Under the pieces are notes generated by a model. The model searched no databases. It saw only the letters and a program-made list of their open reading frames with translations, and was not told where the DNA came from. Below are positions 10,824-21,678 of a stretch of 64,000 nt of DNA, one piece after another. This DNA is from Psychrobacter sp. JCM 18901. Lineage in GTDB: Bacteria > Pseudomonadota > Gammaproteobacteria > Pseudomonadales > Moraxellaceae. The stretch covers positions 62,001 through 126,000 of the forward strand of contig NZ_BAWH01000005.1 of NCBI RefSeq assembly GCF_000586435.1, in the 5' to 3' direction. The stretch's first letter is position 1. Every line of letters begins with the position of its first letter. The position numbers and the translations under genes were made by a program.

Positions 10824-11843
10824 ATGAGCGACGAAAAAGAAGACGCTGGCACCGATTTTGAAGGAAAATTGGCTAGAATTATTGACCAAAAGTCGCGTAA
10901 GCGTAATAACAATGATATCTATGAACGCTTTATTAATCGAGTTCATGGTTCTGAAGAGAACGATCAGGCTGCGTTTGAAACACTAGAAAGTGCAAAGAAC
11001 CTTGCCGCTTTCGAACCCTTGAGCACAGAAGAGTTGCAGCTGTTTGAAGATCAAAGCAGTGAACAAGAATTATTACTAGAAACAGAAGATGCTACAGCAG
11101 AAAACACCACCTCTAAAGCCTCAAATACAAGTACATTATTTGAAAATGTATCTGAAAATCATGTGCTGAATATCGCTAATGATAGCGACAGTATTAGTAT
11201 TGATGTCAATGATGTCAGTTCAGATACAGAGGCCCCAGAATATATAGATCGCAACAATATAGATAGTAGTAATCAAACAGAGTCACCCTCTACGATTGAC
11301 CATAGTGAATCTGTCATAACTGAGATATCAGATGATGATTCTTTAAACATCCCTTTAAAAATTGAGGATGTGTCTGAATCAGCTATCGAAGAGCCAGTCA
11401 TAGACAATAAAGTGATCAAAAGCAAGAAATCTCTCATGATGGCTATGGCGATTGGTTTAATCGTATTGGTTGCTATTGCATTAATGCTTGTATTTTCAGG
11501 AGTCTTATCTACTTCTGCGGTTGATAGTATAGACAACAGCACTGATGGTAATGTAGAGATAGACAGTACACCAGCTGTTAGTGCTGATCCAGTACTGTCT
11601 ACTGACAGTCAAACAACTACGGATGGCGTTGACCCTGTAAGTACGCAACCAGCCACTACTCAGCAAGATACTTTGGACAACAATAGACAGGACCTGCCAG
11701 CTGTTAGTGAATCAGTGTCAACTTCTGAAGCTCCTACATCAGAGAATGATGCCGCAGTTATAGCTACTGAAGAAGCTGCCATAACTTATGAAGATTTTAG
11801 ACAAGAGTCGCAGACTACCTTGTACCGCGAAACCAATGATTAA
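10824..11843 (+). CDS. Single-pass membrane protein with C-terminal DF(R/K)QE motif
   Basis: A 339-residue protein I do not recognise. Residues 1-200 are acidic and hydrophilic; a single transmembrane segment lies at about 204-224 (SLMMAMAIGLIVLVAIALML), preceded by KSKK, which predicts a cytoplasmic N-terminus and periplasmic C-terminus. Residues 225-315 are Thr/Ser/Asp-rich and look disordered. The last residues (about 322-336) read YEDFRQESQTTLYRE, a motif repeated twice in the next gene. It is upstream of that gene on the same strand, 162 bp apart. The N-terminal 40 residues (DFEGKLARIIDQKSRKRNN) could form a helix. Intact frame. Confidence 0.7.
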   Translation: MSDEKEDAGTDFEGKLARIIDQKSRKRNNNDIYERFINRVHGSEENDQAAFETLESAKNLAAFEPLSTEELQLFEDQSSEQELLLETEDATAENTTSKASNTSTLFENVSENHVLNIANDSDSISIDVNDVSSDTEAPEYIDRNNIDSSNQTESPSTIDHSESVITEISDDDSLNIPLKIEDVSESAIEEPVIDNKVIKSKKSLMMAMAIGLIVLVAIALMLVFSGVLSTSAVDSIDNSTDGNVEIDSTPAVSADPVLSTDSQTTTDGVDPVSTQPATTQQDTLDNNRQDLPAVSESVSTSEAPTSENDAAVIATEEAAITYEDFRQESQTTLYRETND

Positions 11844-12005
11844 ATGGTTTACGTTTTATACCATTTCAGACAGTTAGATAACCGTCTATCAATTTATTCG
11901 AGGCGTTCGTACTAGAAATTGTTGCAACACAATATAAAATTCGTATCATTATGTAAAAGGCACGGTTATGTGCCATTGGTGATATGAATTAGACGGTACG
12001 TAACT

Positions 12006-12455
12006 ATGAATGAATCAGAAAACGTGAATAATGATATCGAGCCAAAAAGCATCAGACCACGTAGTCTTGTTTTTGCTATTATCAGTGTCATCTGTATTGT
12101 TCTAATATCCGCCTTCTATATGTCTAACCGTATTTCTTCCACGCTATCTCAAGCATCGACTAATAACGGTTTAGCAGTCAGCAACATTACTAAAGAGGCT
12201 AATGCTAATCAGACTGTACAACAGCATTCGAATAGCCAAAACCAACCTAGAAAATCTATAGTTATTGACGGTCGTGAAGATGACACTGCCCTTAGCTATC
12301 ATGACTTCAAGCAAGAAGCGCAAAACGTGCTATTTCGTGAGGAAGAAAAGATCATACAAGCTAAGTACAGTACACATGGTCTTACGCCTGCTGTCAGCGC
12401 TGCAGATTTTAAGATAGAAGCACATAAAACCTTATATCGTGAATCCAGTTATTAG
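12006..12455 (+). CDS. Small membrane-anchored protein with two DF(R/K)QE motifs
   Basis: A 149-residue protein of unknown function. It has a short cytoplasmic N-terminus, one transmembrane segment (about residues 21-41, SLVFAIISVICIVLISAFYM) and a periplasmic tail. The tail carries two copies of a motif, YHDFKQEAQNVLFRE (about 98-112) and AADFKIEAHKTLYRE (about 133-147), the second ending the protein. The preceding gene ends with the same motif, so the two proteins are probably paralogues or partners. A strong terminator follows at 12517. Intact frame. Confidence 0.7.
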   Translation: MNESENVNNDIEPKSIRPRSLVFAIISVICIVLISAFYMSNRISSTLSQASTNNGLAVSNITKEANANQTVQQHSNSQNQPRKSIVIDGREDDTALSYHDFKQEAQNVLFREEEKIIQAKYSTHGLTPAVSAADFKIEAHKTLYRESSY

Positions 12456-12516
12456 AGCTGCTATTAGCGCTATAAAATTATATTAACAGCTATAAATCAG
12501 TAAGTGACTAACATTA

Positions 12517-12567
12517 AGCCCCATTACTCTTCTCTCATGTTTAGAGAAGAGTAATGGGGCTTTTTTT
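12517..12567. terminator. Strong bidirectional terminator
   Basis: A perfect 19-bp stem (12517-12535 with 12543-12561), 7-base loop, starting AGCCCCATTAC and followed by a run of seven T. It ends the plus-strand membrane protein pair; on the minus strand an A/T flank lets it also end the dioxygenase transcript. Confidence 0.9.
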
Positions 12568-12609
12568 GTGGGCTTAATGCTCCATGCTTTAGCTAGCTTG
12601 CAGGTCGTG

Positions 12610-13777
12610 TTAAGCCAGTTGCTTTTTAAGCGTTCGTAAACGGCTTTTAAATTCTGAGCGGTCAACATAACAGCCTTTGAGACGACGTTCACCGACGTTT
12701 TCATCAAATGCGTTACGCCCATGCAGGACTCGGCGGTTATCAAAAACGACCATTTGACCCGCTGCTAATTTTAATTCAATCTTATAGCGACTGTCTTTTA
12801 GTCGGGCCATTAGCTCTCGATAAGCAAGGTAGTAGTCGTACATAACGTCACTTGGTAAATCGAAAACATCTGCAAGATGGGCGTTGTATTTGATTTCTAC
12901 AATATTGCCAAAGTTGTCTAGATTAATGACAGGGTGGTGCTCACGGATATCATGGGCAGTGTCATGAAAACGAAAGGGGATGGCATATTCGGCCAGCAAG
13001 CGAAAATACTCAGGCTGTTCTTCTCGTAACCCTTCTAACACCTTTAATCCGTCTACGAAAGTAGATTCGCCGCCTATGCTTTCATTACTCAAAAAAATGC
13101 AAAAATTGATAGCCTGGAGGTAACTCCTGATTTGGCAAGTCGGTATGCAAAGGTAATGAGAGCGAGGTATAAGCTAAATTGATCGGCGACTTCTCTGATA
13201 TCACATCAAAGGTCATGCCAAAATTAGTCTGCCGCAGGTAATTAACTCGCATGGCGGTCTGTACGCCAGCATCAGAGTCATCTGGCATATTATCAATAAT
13301 AGTAAGCCCATATTTATCTAGCGCACTCATCCACTCATATAAAGCGCTGTCACTGGTCATGATGCTGTGTTGGTCATACATCGGAATGTGGTCAATAAAC
13401 GTGCCATCCCAACTTTCATAAGGACTGCTATGGTCCTTGGCCAATGCACTAGAATAACCAAACTCACGTAACCAGCTTTGTTCAAAGTGGCTAATATGCG
13501 CTTGTTCTGACCATTCAATCGTCAGCGTTGTCTTATCAAAAGAGACGGATAGTGGATGGATATCTTTTGAGATACTCAGTAAATCAAAGCTACGCTCGCC
13601 AGTTTGCGGATGGAAAGCCGATGGGCAGTTATCACGCAGCCAGATATAGTGATAGGTGCTGTCGATACCATCATTCCAGCGTATTTGAATGGCGCGATCA
13701 ATGAGCGCAACGGATTCTATTTGATAGTCAGTTGCTACGGCGATGTCTAGAGCTGGCGTTGCTTGAGGCGTTTCCAT
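12610..13777 (-). CDS. Gamma-butyrobetaine dioxygenase-like Fe(II)/2-oxoglutarate enzyme (frame interrupted)
   Basis: About 389 codons in two frames joined near 13090 at a run of A/T. The N-terminal domain (residues about 20-110) has the IWLRDNCPSAFHPQTGER segment typical of gamma-butyrobetaine hydroxylase and trimethyllysine dioxygenase. The TauD-like catalytic domain shows the iron-binding HTD in LPLHTDLPNQ and the distal His in RRVLHGRNAF, with the 2-oxoglutarate-binding Arg later (RRLKGCYVDR). The likely reaction is hydroxylation of gamma-butyrobetaine to carnitine; trimethyllysine is an alternative substrate. It stands alone, ending at a strong terminator. No other carnitine genes are nearby. 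Confidence 0.82.
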
Positions 13778-13944
13778 TGGAGCAGACCCTACATATACAT
13801 GAAGTAAAAATATATTTTACGGTATCTTGTTCGGATCGGTTATTCAAACAATGAATTACGAATCACCTAATAGGCAATATCAATCAACGCAGCACTAAAC
13901 TGCGATTGATATCTGGCGAGATATTTTTTTGAAGGGTTTTGAAT

Positions 13945-13978
13945 AATATTAAGGCTTCGCGAACGAAGCCTTAATATT
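13945..13978. terminator. Hairpin downstream of ppc
   Basis: A perfect 15-bp inverted repeat (13945-13959 with 13964-13978) with a CGAA tetraloop, core AAGGCTTCG/CGAAGCCTT. It lies 58 bp past the ppc stop and probably stabilises or ends that minus-strand transcript. There is no strong U tract. Confidence 0.6.
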
Positions 13979-14035
13979 TGCGACAATTGGTATAAGCTTT
14001 TTATTTATCCGAAAGCTACTTATCGAAAAGCTACC

Positions 14036-16835
14036 CTAACCAGTATTTCGTAACCCTGCAGCTAGCGCATTGATACTACGGATTAATGGGTCTTCTACAT
14101 TAAGGTCGTCATGTGCCGCATCGTTCGGGGTATCCTGTTGTCTAGCACGCTTCAACAGCTCAATCTGGATATAGTTAATAGGATCTAGATAAGCGTCTCG
14201 CCACTGCAGGGATGAAGCAAGGTTTTGCTGATTGGACAATAAAGAGTCTTGCTCAAGCAGAGAGTTTAATCCTGAATTGGTCAGCGTGTATTCATCGGTG
14301 ACCGATGTCATGATTTTTTCGCGTAACGGCTCATCATCACACAGTTGGCTATAAGCCTCGGCAATATTCATATTGGCTTTGGTAAAGGCCATTTCGATAT
14401 TACTGATAAACACGCTAAAAAACGGCCAGTGCTTATTCATCTCTTTCATTAATGCCTCGTCAGCTTTGACACTATGCAGCGCACTACCGACGCATACCAA
14501 GCAGGTAGGGTAAAGCGTGCCAATGACCAACCAAACACCCAAGGAATCGCTCGCAAGGTGGTTTTACTTGGTAGGCCTTTTTTTTGCGATGGGCTGGACG
14601 TGAGCCGATGTTTAATAAAGAGATTTCTTGAACAGGGGTGACCTCGGAGTAGAATTTATAAAACCCTTCGGTATGATCGGTCAGCTCTCGATAACGTTGT
14701 TCACCTGCATCCGCTAAGCGTGCAAACAGCGCTTCATACTCTGGCAACTCAGTCGGTTGTACCACAAACCTTGTTGAGCAGGCTTTGAGTGTACCCGTAA
14801 TCGCCATGGTCAGCTCAAACACAGCGGTGTCCGTATTGGCATACTTAGCATATAGCACTTCGCCTTGTTCAGTCACTTTAATCTGACCATGTAGCGTGCC
14901 AGCGGGCTGTGCGGCGATGGCATTATGCGTTGACCCACCACCACGGCTCACAGATCCGCCGCGACCATGGAACAGTCGTGTTTTTATACCATATTGCTCA
15001 GCGATATGGTTGATGGTTTGCTGTGCACTATAAAGCTGCCACGCCGAGGTGATAATGCCGCCATCTTTCGATGAGTCTGAATAACCTAGCATGATCTCTT
15101 GCGTGTTGTCCGTGTTCCGTAGTAGTCCACGATACAGTGGATTGTCTAACACGGCAGGTAAAATCTGATCGATATTTTTGAGATCTTCGATGGTTTCGAA
15201 CAACGGCGCAACTGGCAAATCAGCAGACAACTGACCTTCGTCATCAATTCTGCATAAGCCTGCAAACCGCATCAATAGCAATACTTCTAGTAACTGGCTA
15301 GCATTATTGGTCATGGAGATGACGTAACTGCCAAAGGTGTCTTGACCAACCAATTTGCGTAGAGTAGCGACCGAATTCATCAGTGACAATTGCTCACGCG
15401 TTTTGTCTGTCAGGTTATCAGTATAGATAAGCGGCGTGCCTGGTTTTTCTAGCAATCGTGTGAGCCATTCCTGACGTTCGGTTTCGCTTAGCGTTTGATA
15501 ATCAGGCAGGTTGGAGGCACTAGCAAAGATATCGGCAATCACCTCACTATGATATGAGGACTCTTGACGGATATCGAGCGCCGCCAAATGAAAGCCGCAG
15601 GTTTTGACCAGACGAATCACATCGAGTAATAACCCATCGCTATGTGCCGTATCGTGTGTATTGACACTTTGACGGATAATGCGCAGGTCTTCTAGTAACT
15701 CTTCTGGATTGCGATAAGCATCTTTTTCGGCCTCGATATCCGTACCTTTGCTTTGAATGCGGCGATTGGTGGCTTTGACTTTAGTGAGAATGATAGAGAG
15801 CAGGCGACGATAAGGCTCATTGCCATAGTCATCGAGATTGTAATCAAACACACGTTGATCGAGCTCATCGTAACTTTTGATTTTGGCATATACGTCAGGT
15901 TCGACCGTCACAATCGTATCGCTATGAATGAGCTGGCGTCGCAGTTTTTTTAGCAGAACTTGATAGTGACGTAACACGGTATCCGCATGCATCAATACGG
16001 CAAGCTCTGTGGTCTCAAAAGTCACAAAAGGATTGCCATCTCTGTCGCCGCCGATCCAAGAGCCAAAACTCATGAACGCTGGTAATGGGTAATCCGTCAG
16101 CTCTGGATAGATATCAACGATGGCTTTTTTGATATTACGATATACTTTAGGAATGGCATTGAACAAACTGGCATTAAAGTAATGCAAGCCATTGTTAATC
16201 TCATCATATACCAACGGCTTACGGGTGCGCACTTCGTCAGACGACCATAATAGATCAATCGTTTGCGCCGTTTGTTCTTTAGCTTGCTCGTAGGCGAAGC
16301 TGTTTTCAGACACGTTATTTAAAGCGTCGCTATGCGTGAATAGACTTTGTAAGATATTCATCGTAGTACGGCGACGCGCTTCGGTAGGATGCGCCGTAAA
16401 TACAGGTGTAAACTTCAGCTGATCAATCAGCTCTTGCATTTGAGCAGGCTCAATATTGCGTTCACGACACTCAAGTAAGGTACGACGAAATGATCCTTCC
16501 CAGCTTTGCTCGGACTGCATACGCTGCGCATGACGCTGCTCACGCAAGTAATTCTCTTCGCTTAGATTGGCTAGGAAAAAATAGATAGAAAAGCCGCGTA
16601 TGACGTTTTTTAAGGTTTGATTGTCCAAAGAAGCAATAAAATCGATAAGCTGCTGTTTATGTGCCTCATTCGGCTCACGACGCTGCTGAATAAAGCCTTT
16701 ACGCAGTGTCTCAATCGTATCTAGCGTGTGCTCACCAGATTGGCGAGAAATAGCATCACCTAATAATGAACCCAACAAGCTGGTGCGTTTACGTAGTACG
16801 TTGTTATCTAGTGTCATCTTCAACCTTCCTATCAA
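14036..16835 (-). CDS. ppc: Phosphoenolpyruvate carboxylase (frame interrupted)
   Basis: Carboxylates phosphoenolpyruvate to oxaloacetate, replenishing the TCA cycle and supplying the PrpC co-substrate. Span is about 933 codons, close to the usual 880-950. The catalytic His is in TPVFTAHPTEARRRT (about residue 150); the mobile active-site loop is RLFHGRGGSVSRGGG; SFGSWIGGDRDGNPFV is also present. The frame changes near 14580, at a run of eight T on the plus strand, after ISLLNIGSRPAHRKK, and resumes as LRAIPWVFGWS. The start at 16835 gives MTLDNNVLRKRTSLLG a few residues in. This break is almost surely an artefact because ppc is usually important. Confidence 0.93.
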
Positions 16836-17030
16836 ATGAGTGGATACAATACTATGGTTATCTTATACGTAATATCCTTATGGTTTTTTGCAATTTAACA
16901 TAAATAGGTGAGGCCTGCTTGATGTTGATAGCAAATTTTTTTGCTAATTAACCTTTATGACACTATTACTAATATATGGCGAAGTCTGTTCTTCAGCTGT
17001 TATTAGACAAAACTTATTTAGATTATTTCT

Positions 17031-18295
17031 CTAACGACTCCGAAGATTATCTATATAATCTGCCCAATCTTGCATCATCTGTACCCTAGTATCGATTTCA
17101 TCAAGTCTGTTGTAAGCCCCGCCATGTGTGTCTTTTATCCTGTGACCTAGCTGTAACTCTGTGACGATGTCAGAATAGCGTAGCTCAGGCTGTTCCATAA
17201 GCAAGGTTTTAGCGGATGCTCGAAATCCATGCGCACACTGCACATCTTTGTATCCAAGCCGGTGGAATATCTGTACCAACGTCGCTTTACTAATATAAGC
17301 ATTGCTTGAACCGCGCATCGACGCAAATACATATTCCTTATGCCCAGTAATTGATTGGATGTTTCGTAATCGCGTAATCACTTGCGTGGCCAAGGGAACA
17401 ACTAAGTGCGAGACCATATCGTCACGACCTTCGCCTTTAGTCGGGGAGAATGCCCATGTATTGTTGTCCCAATCGATGTCACCCCAACGCATTGAGCGCA
17501 GATCGATGCTACGTACAAACACGTAAGGTAATAAGTTCATCGCCTCTAATGTAATCTTACTTGCACCTCTAAAATTCGACATATCCTTTAAGAGAGTCGC
17601 AAATTGGTCTGGCTTGGTGATGGCAGGCAAGTGATTGCCTGAATTGGCAGGTGCAAGCTCACCACGGGTATCAATTGCCACATTTCTATCGCACAACCCT
17701 CGAGCAACAGCGAATGAAAATACCTTTTCAGTATACAGACGAGTGCTTGCACCAACGAAAGTCGCTTGGTTTTCATTGTTTTGAATCGACTCACACACAC
17801 TTAGTATCATCTCGCTGGTGATATCGTCCATTCTTAAATCACCAATTTCTTGGCACATATATCCTAGGCATAAATCCCAGAACTTAAGGGTTGACTCACT
17901 GTATGACGGTTTTTTTAGATTTACTTTGATTGCGACCTGCTGTTTTGTGTTCTCGCCATGCTTGAGCAATGTCATAAATGGTGCGTTTTTAGGTGAGTAT
18001 ATTTATTGGTTTGCTCTTTTTGCTGAATAGCTTTAGGGTCAGAGCCTTTTGCGACCATATCAAGAATGGTGTCTGCTTTATACTTAACCTCATGGAGACT
18101 GACATCCTCAATCTTACCCAACATCATCCTAGGACGTTTGCCCTCGATATGCGGATGGGAGTAACGTAAGTAGTATTCCTTTTTGCCATTTGGATAAATA
18201 CGAAGACTTAAGCCAGCTACACCTGAGACACTGACAGAATAATCTTTGTCTCGGCATTCGAGCTTGTTGATATCGTTTGCTGTGTCGATAGCCAT
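17031..18295 (-). CDS. P4-type tyrosine recombinase/integrase (frame interrupted)
   Basis: Two frames joined near 17975 give an integrase of about 421 residues. The N-terminal DUF4102-like arm-binding domain is seen in GLSLRIYPNGKKEYYLRYSH, and the catalytic core shows the tyrosine recombinase residues: Arg in FVRSIDLRSMRWGDID, HGFRASA (H-x-x-R), and LGHRIKDTHGGAYNR with the nucleophilic Tyr. Such enzymes insert genomic islands, often at tRNA genes. No tRNA and no cargo genes were seen next to it, so the island appears to have been lost. It lies 1.2 kb from a dif-like site. The frame change is at a run of T/A and may be artefactual. Confidence 0.85.
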
Positions 18296-19560
18296 AATGT
18301 ATATCCGTCATATGATAATTAAGGTTGATGATAGGTTTATGATTGATGACTTATAAAAAGTCTCTTCTGTAGAAAAATATAGAAGTATTGGACACTATCA
18401 TGGACACTGGTATTCGTTAGTGTTGTTAGTAAAGCCTTTTAGATAATAGTTTTTAAGACGTAATTATCCCCAAGGTTCACTTGGGGGTAATTATAGTATA
18501 GTGGAGAAAGAAGGAGTAAGCTATTTTTTTGTTGATATATATGGCGTTTGAAGGAATAAACTTCATATAGATTAAAAGTAAGAGTGCTGTTTGCTGTTGG
18601 CAATAGAGTCCTTCGACATATTTGCACGAAAAACCGTGCTCCTGTACTCGCACAGAATACCTTAATCAAGGTGATAGTACTGTTCTGTGCAAATTTGGAA
18701 AGTATCAACTCAATGCTTTAGATTAAGACATCTCAGGAAGAACGAGAGATGTTAGAAAAGACCAATGAATGTTTCACTAATCAGGAAGACCCTTTTGGTG
18801 GCTCTAAATAAAAGCGTATTACAATGTAGTTAGCTATGAGGTGTATCTAGACTTGGACTTACTGAGATGCCAAGGAGGAGTATTGTCAGAGCTTGTATAC
18901 GTTCTTATCAATGATATAGAGTAATAGGCATTCAGAAGGGTTATTGCTTTTACTTTAATCTGATTGTCACTTGGTGGCGAATAATTCTGTACCTAACATA
19001 GTTCAAGCACATTCGCATCAATGAGGAAGTTGGCTAAGCTATCAACAATCGATTGATGAGTGATTTGATTATTAGGTGATGATTAGGAATGACAAATTAT
19101 GCAAAGGGGTTATGTACATTATTAAGGTAGTAAGCTTAGCAATGATGAGTAGAACAAGTTCATTGAACAGACTAACTTTAAATGAGTATTAAAATTACTG
19201 TACCTACAACGTGTCTATAAGAGGTCATTGATAGATTGATTTAATAAGTTAATCGTAGACTACGAGCGAACTAGGACTAATTAAGACTCTGGACATTAAG
19301 TCTTCAAGACATATCAGTTAGTAACTATGCTAATGACGATCATAATGATTATTTAAGTAGATAATATATTATGATTGAGTAATCAGGAGCTAGACTAATT
19401 AATGACTTACTGTTTAGTTATGGGTTTATGAAGTTAATACCAGGTAGCTCTAGTTTAACATAATATACATTATGCGAAAACAAACCAACGGTTTTAGTAG
19501 TTAGGCGAAAAACCATTTATACCATGTCATTCTGATACCTTAACTCGGATTTGATATTAG
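18296..19560. other. Gene-free region upstream of the integrase containing a dif-like site
   Basis: No convincing gene was found over 1.26 kb. It is AT-rich and full of stop codons on both strands. Visible structure: an inverted repeat GCACAGAA (18650-18657) / TTCTGTGC (18683-18690) enclosing ACCTT/AAGGT, possibly an integrase-related site; a roughly 20-codon remnant reading MLEKTNECFTNQEDPFGGSK at about 18749-18811; and the dif-like site at 19453-19480. It looks like the scar of a lost island in the terminus region. Confidence 0.55.
19453..19480 (-). other. dif-like XerCD recombination site
   Basis: Read on the plus strand, 23 consecutive bases (19454-19476) are identical to the reverse complement of the E. 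coli dif site, and 24 of 28 overall. The XerD arm TTTAACATAA and the central TATACA are perfect; the XerC arm keeps TTATGCG and differs in the last bases. Such a site resolves chromosome dimers at the terminus. It may be the chromosomal dif or a dif used by a Xer-exploiting element. The match is seen; the role follows from established XerCD biology. Confidence 0.85.
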
Positions 19561-20064
19561 TTATAGACTTTTACTAACGACAAGTTCAAGCAAATGCTGA
19601 CGTAACGTTTTATCATCCTGATCTAAAACCACATCTGCAACTTGGCAATTTTTATCATTATCGTCACATGACAGCTCATAATAAATATCGCTACCTTGTG
19701 CCAAGCTAACTTGAACCAATCCTTGATCAGTTATTGAAAAATTTTTGTCTTGCATATAGTCAGGATCTTGCGAGTTCCAAAGTACATCGTAATCTATATT
19801 GCAGGACGTCTGAGTTTTCTCAAAATATTCTTGCTCAAGTTGCATGGCTGCTTGCAAGTCAGCATCAGCGTATTGCTGCAGCACTACAGGATTACTCATA
19901 CCTTGATCATCAATATCTTGTTGGTACATTTTCGTGATGGTCGCAATCTTCATATTAGCCATGGCATTTTGTTTCTGATCTACTTTTGATACATCCGCTA
20001 TAGCGTGACCGACAGGCATCAGTCCTATGGTTAATAGTAATGTCAGCGATTTATATGTTGGCAT
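19561..20064 (-). CDS. Secreted hypothetical protein, DUF3828-like
   Basis: A 167-residue protein with a signal peptide (SLTLLLTIGLMPVGHAIA, about residues 6-23, cleavage after AIA). The mature part has a Tyr- and Gln-rich helix region (KMYQQDIDDQ, QLEQEYFEK) followed by a beta-rich half and four cysteines, at least two close together (YELSCDDNDKNCQV). Length and pattern resemble small periplasmic DUF3828-type proteins, which is a weak assignment. It stands alone between the dif-like site and the divergent lipoprotein gene. Intact frame. Confidence 0.6.
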   Translation of the reverse strand: MPTYKSLTLLLTIGLMPVGHAIADVSKVDQKQNAMANMKIATITKMYQQDIDDQGMSNPVVLQQYADADLQAAMQLEQEYFEKTQTSCNIDYDVLWNSQDPDYMQDKNFSITDQGLVQVSLAQGSDIYYELSCDDNDKNCQVADVVLDQDDKTLRQHLLELVVSKSL

Positions 20065-20266
20065 TTTATTCTCTGCGAGCTTTTGTCCTATAAGTGTTAC
20101 CGACTATTACATCATACCTATATTCGGACTCTGCTGTATTATCGTATCATTCAGGTTTACTTACTAAAATATCGATTACATAGCGCTTTTATGGTATTTT
20201 TTACCAGTTCCCATGACAATTTATAGTGATGTTTCTTTCGCTAATAACTGTGCTAAGGATAATTTT

Positions 20267-20935
20267 ATGATGACATTACCTGCTTTTTTTAAGGAAAAAT
20301 CTGCAACATTAGTCTCTAGCAGCCTTCTGTTATTCACGCTAGCTGCTACGGGTTGTCAGTCTGCTTCTGAGTCCAGTGAAGCCATTGTATCTCAGCCAAC
20401 CAGTAGCTCATCAACACCTAGTAATGCTGATATCAGCCAGAAAACCCTTAGGCAGCAAGCGTTACGTATACAGCGCGCACTGGCAAATAAGGACTTTTCT
20501 AGAATCACTAATGATATCCATCCAACACGTGGCGTTCGTTTTTCGATGTACGCTTATGTACGGCCTGAGTCAGATAAAGTCTTTAGCCGCGGGCAATTTG
20601 CACAGTATTTACAGCAGTCCAACATCCAATTCACTTGGGGCGAAAAAGACGGTACTGGCGATCTTTTGGTCACACCGTTGCCTACTTATTTGGATACTTG
20701 GGTGGATGGCAAAAAGTTCAATAATGCTAGTATCAATGTCAATGAATTCAAAAATAATGGTAATTCTATCAATAATTTAAAAGAAATATACCAAACATCA
20801 GATGTTGTAGAATTTTATTATAAAGGCACGGATGAGTATGATGGTATGGACTGGCGGGTACTACGCTTGGTATTTGATGAGTATCAAGGCAAGCGTTACC
20901 TAGTGGCTATCATTAATGACCAATGGACGGTTTAA
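20267..20935 (+). CDS. Hypothetical lipoprotein
   Basis: A lipoprotein of about 222 residues with signal LLLFTLAATGCQS (Cys at about 31). I chose ATG 20267 over the ATG at 20213 because AAGGA lies 8 bases upstream and the protein then starts directly with a signal peptide. The mature protein has a Ser/Thr linker then a folded domain containing HPTRGVRFSMYAYV, FTWGEKDGTGD and YDGMDWRVLRLVF; this pattern is found in many Psychrobacter and Acinetobacter lipoproteins of unknown function. Divergent from the preceding secreted protein. Intact frame. Confidence 0.7.
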   Translation: MMTLPAFFKEKSATLVSSSLLLFTLAATGCQSASESSEAIVSQPTSSSSTPSNADISQKTLRQQALRIQRALANKDFSRITNDIHPTRGVRFSMYAYVRPESDKVFSRGQFAQYLQQSNIQFTWGEKDGTGDLLVTPLPTYLDTWVDGKKFNNASINVNEFKNNGNSINNLKEIYQTSDVVEFYYKGTDEYDGMDWRVLRLVFDEYQGKRYLVAIINDQWTV

Positions 20936-21089
20936 GGTGTAGAGAAAGATTGCCCGACAACTTTTATAAGGCTTGTTTAAAGTGACAGCTTACTCTATCT
21001 GGATATAAATGCCATATATATTCAATTAAAGATATATAGCGGATTGTGCTACATGGTTTTTGGTATAGTTTTTAATGACAAGCTTTGTA

Positions 21090-21604
21090 CTAGCCCTCTA
21101 ACGACAACATATTCATAATCAATTTGATCAAAGTTTCTTTTTGGTTGGGGTCAGACTCAGCGACCAATAAGGTCAATGCTGCAAGCCCAGTATTATTGAT
21201 GACCATGTCGCCTTTATTATTCAGCAGTCGGTGGTTACGGCGTAAAAAATCCACGAACAAAAAAAGCGCCGCTGCAGTGCTCAACGTCTAAATTGCACGC
21301 CTTGAGGAGATTTGATGCGATAACCGACTGATATAACCACGTCTAAGTCATAAAAAGTCACCGGGCGATCAGAATTTGCAATATGCATTTTTTGTATATT
21401 GCTTTTTTCAGCGATTTCTTCATCTTTTATGGCTTTGGCGATATGACGAGAAATGACTGATTGAGCACGACCAAACAACTCAGGCATTTGTGCTTGTGAC
21501 AGTCAGATAGTCTCTTGCTCAAAACGTACATCTACTTGCGCCTTTCCATCAGCACTTTCATAGATTTCTACTGTTGCCACATTATCACTTATAGTGTTAG
21601 TCAC
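21090..21604 (-). pseudogene. RhuM-family virulence/phage-associated protein, internally deleted
   Basis: Remnant of a RhuM (virulence RhuM/Fic-DOC associated) gene. From a GTG at 21604, preceded by GGGGAGG, it reads VATVEIYESADGKAQVDV, then a TGA where a Trp codon is expected in the EETVWL segment, then LSQAQMPELFGRAQSVISRH and ISVGYRIKSPQGVQFR. After 21290 it jumps to the C-terminal LFLFVDFLRRNHRLL and GLAALTLLVAESDPNQKE. The family is about 330 residues; roughly 150-180 residues are missing in between. A nonsense change plus a large internal deletion make this a true pseudogene, unlike the homopolymer breaks elsewhere. Confidence 0.75.
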
Positions 21605-21678
21605 CTCAGCCTCCCCAATTCCACTAGGCTTATGCTGTCGTGGTTGCAGCTTACTATCACCATTCCTATAAATATCAC

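Noticed and set aside
18439-18708. Minus-strand ORF of 89 codons upstream of the integrase
   Set aside because: No plausible start signal or family; composition looks like random AT-rich sequence, and it overlaps the inverted repeat at 18650-18690.
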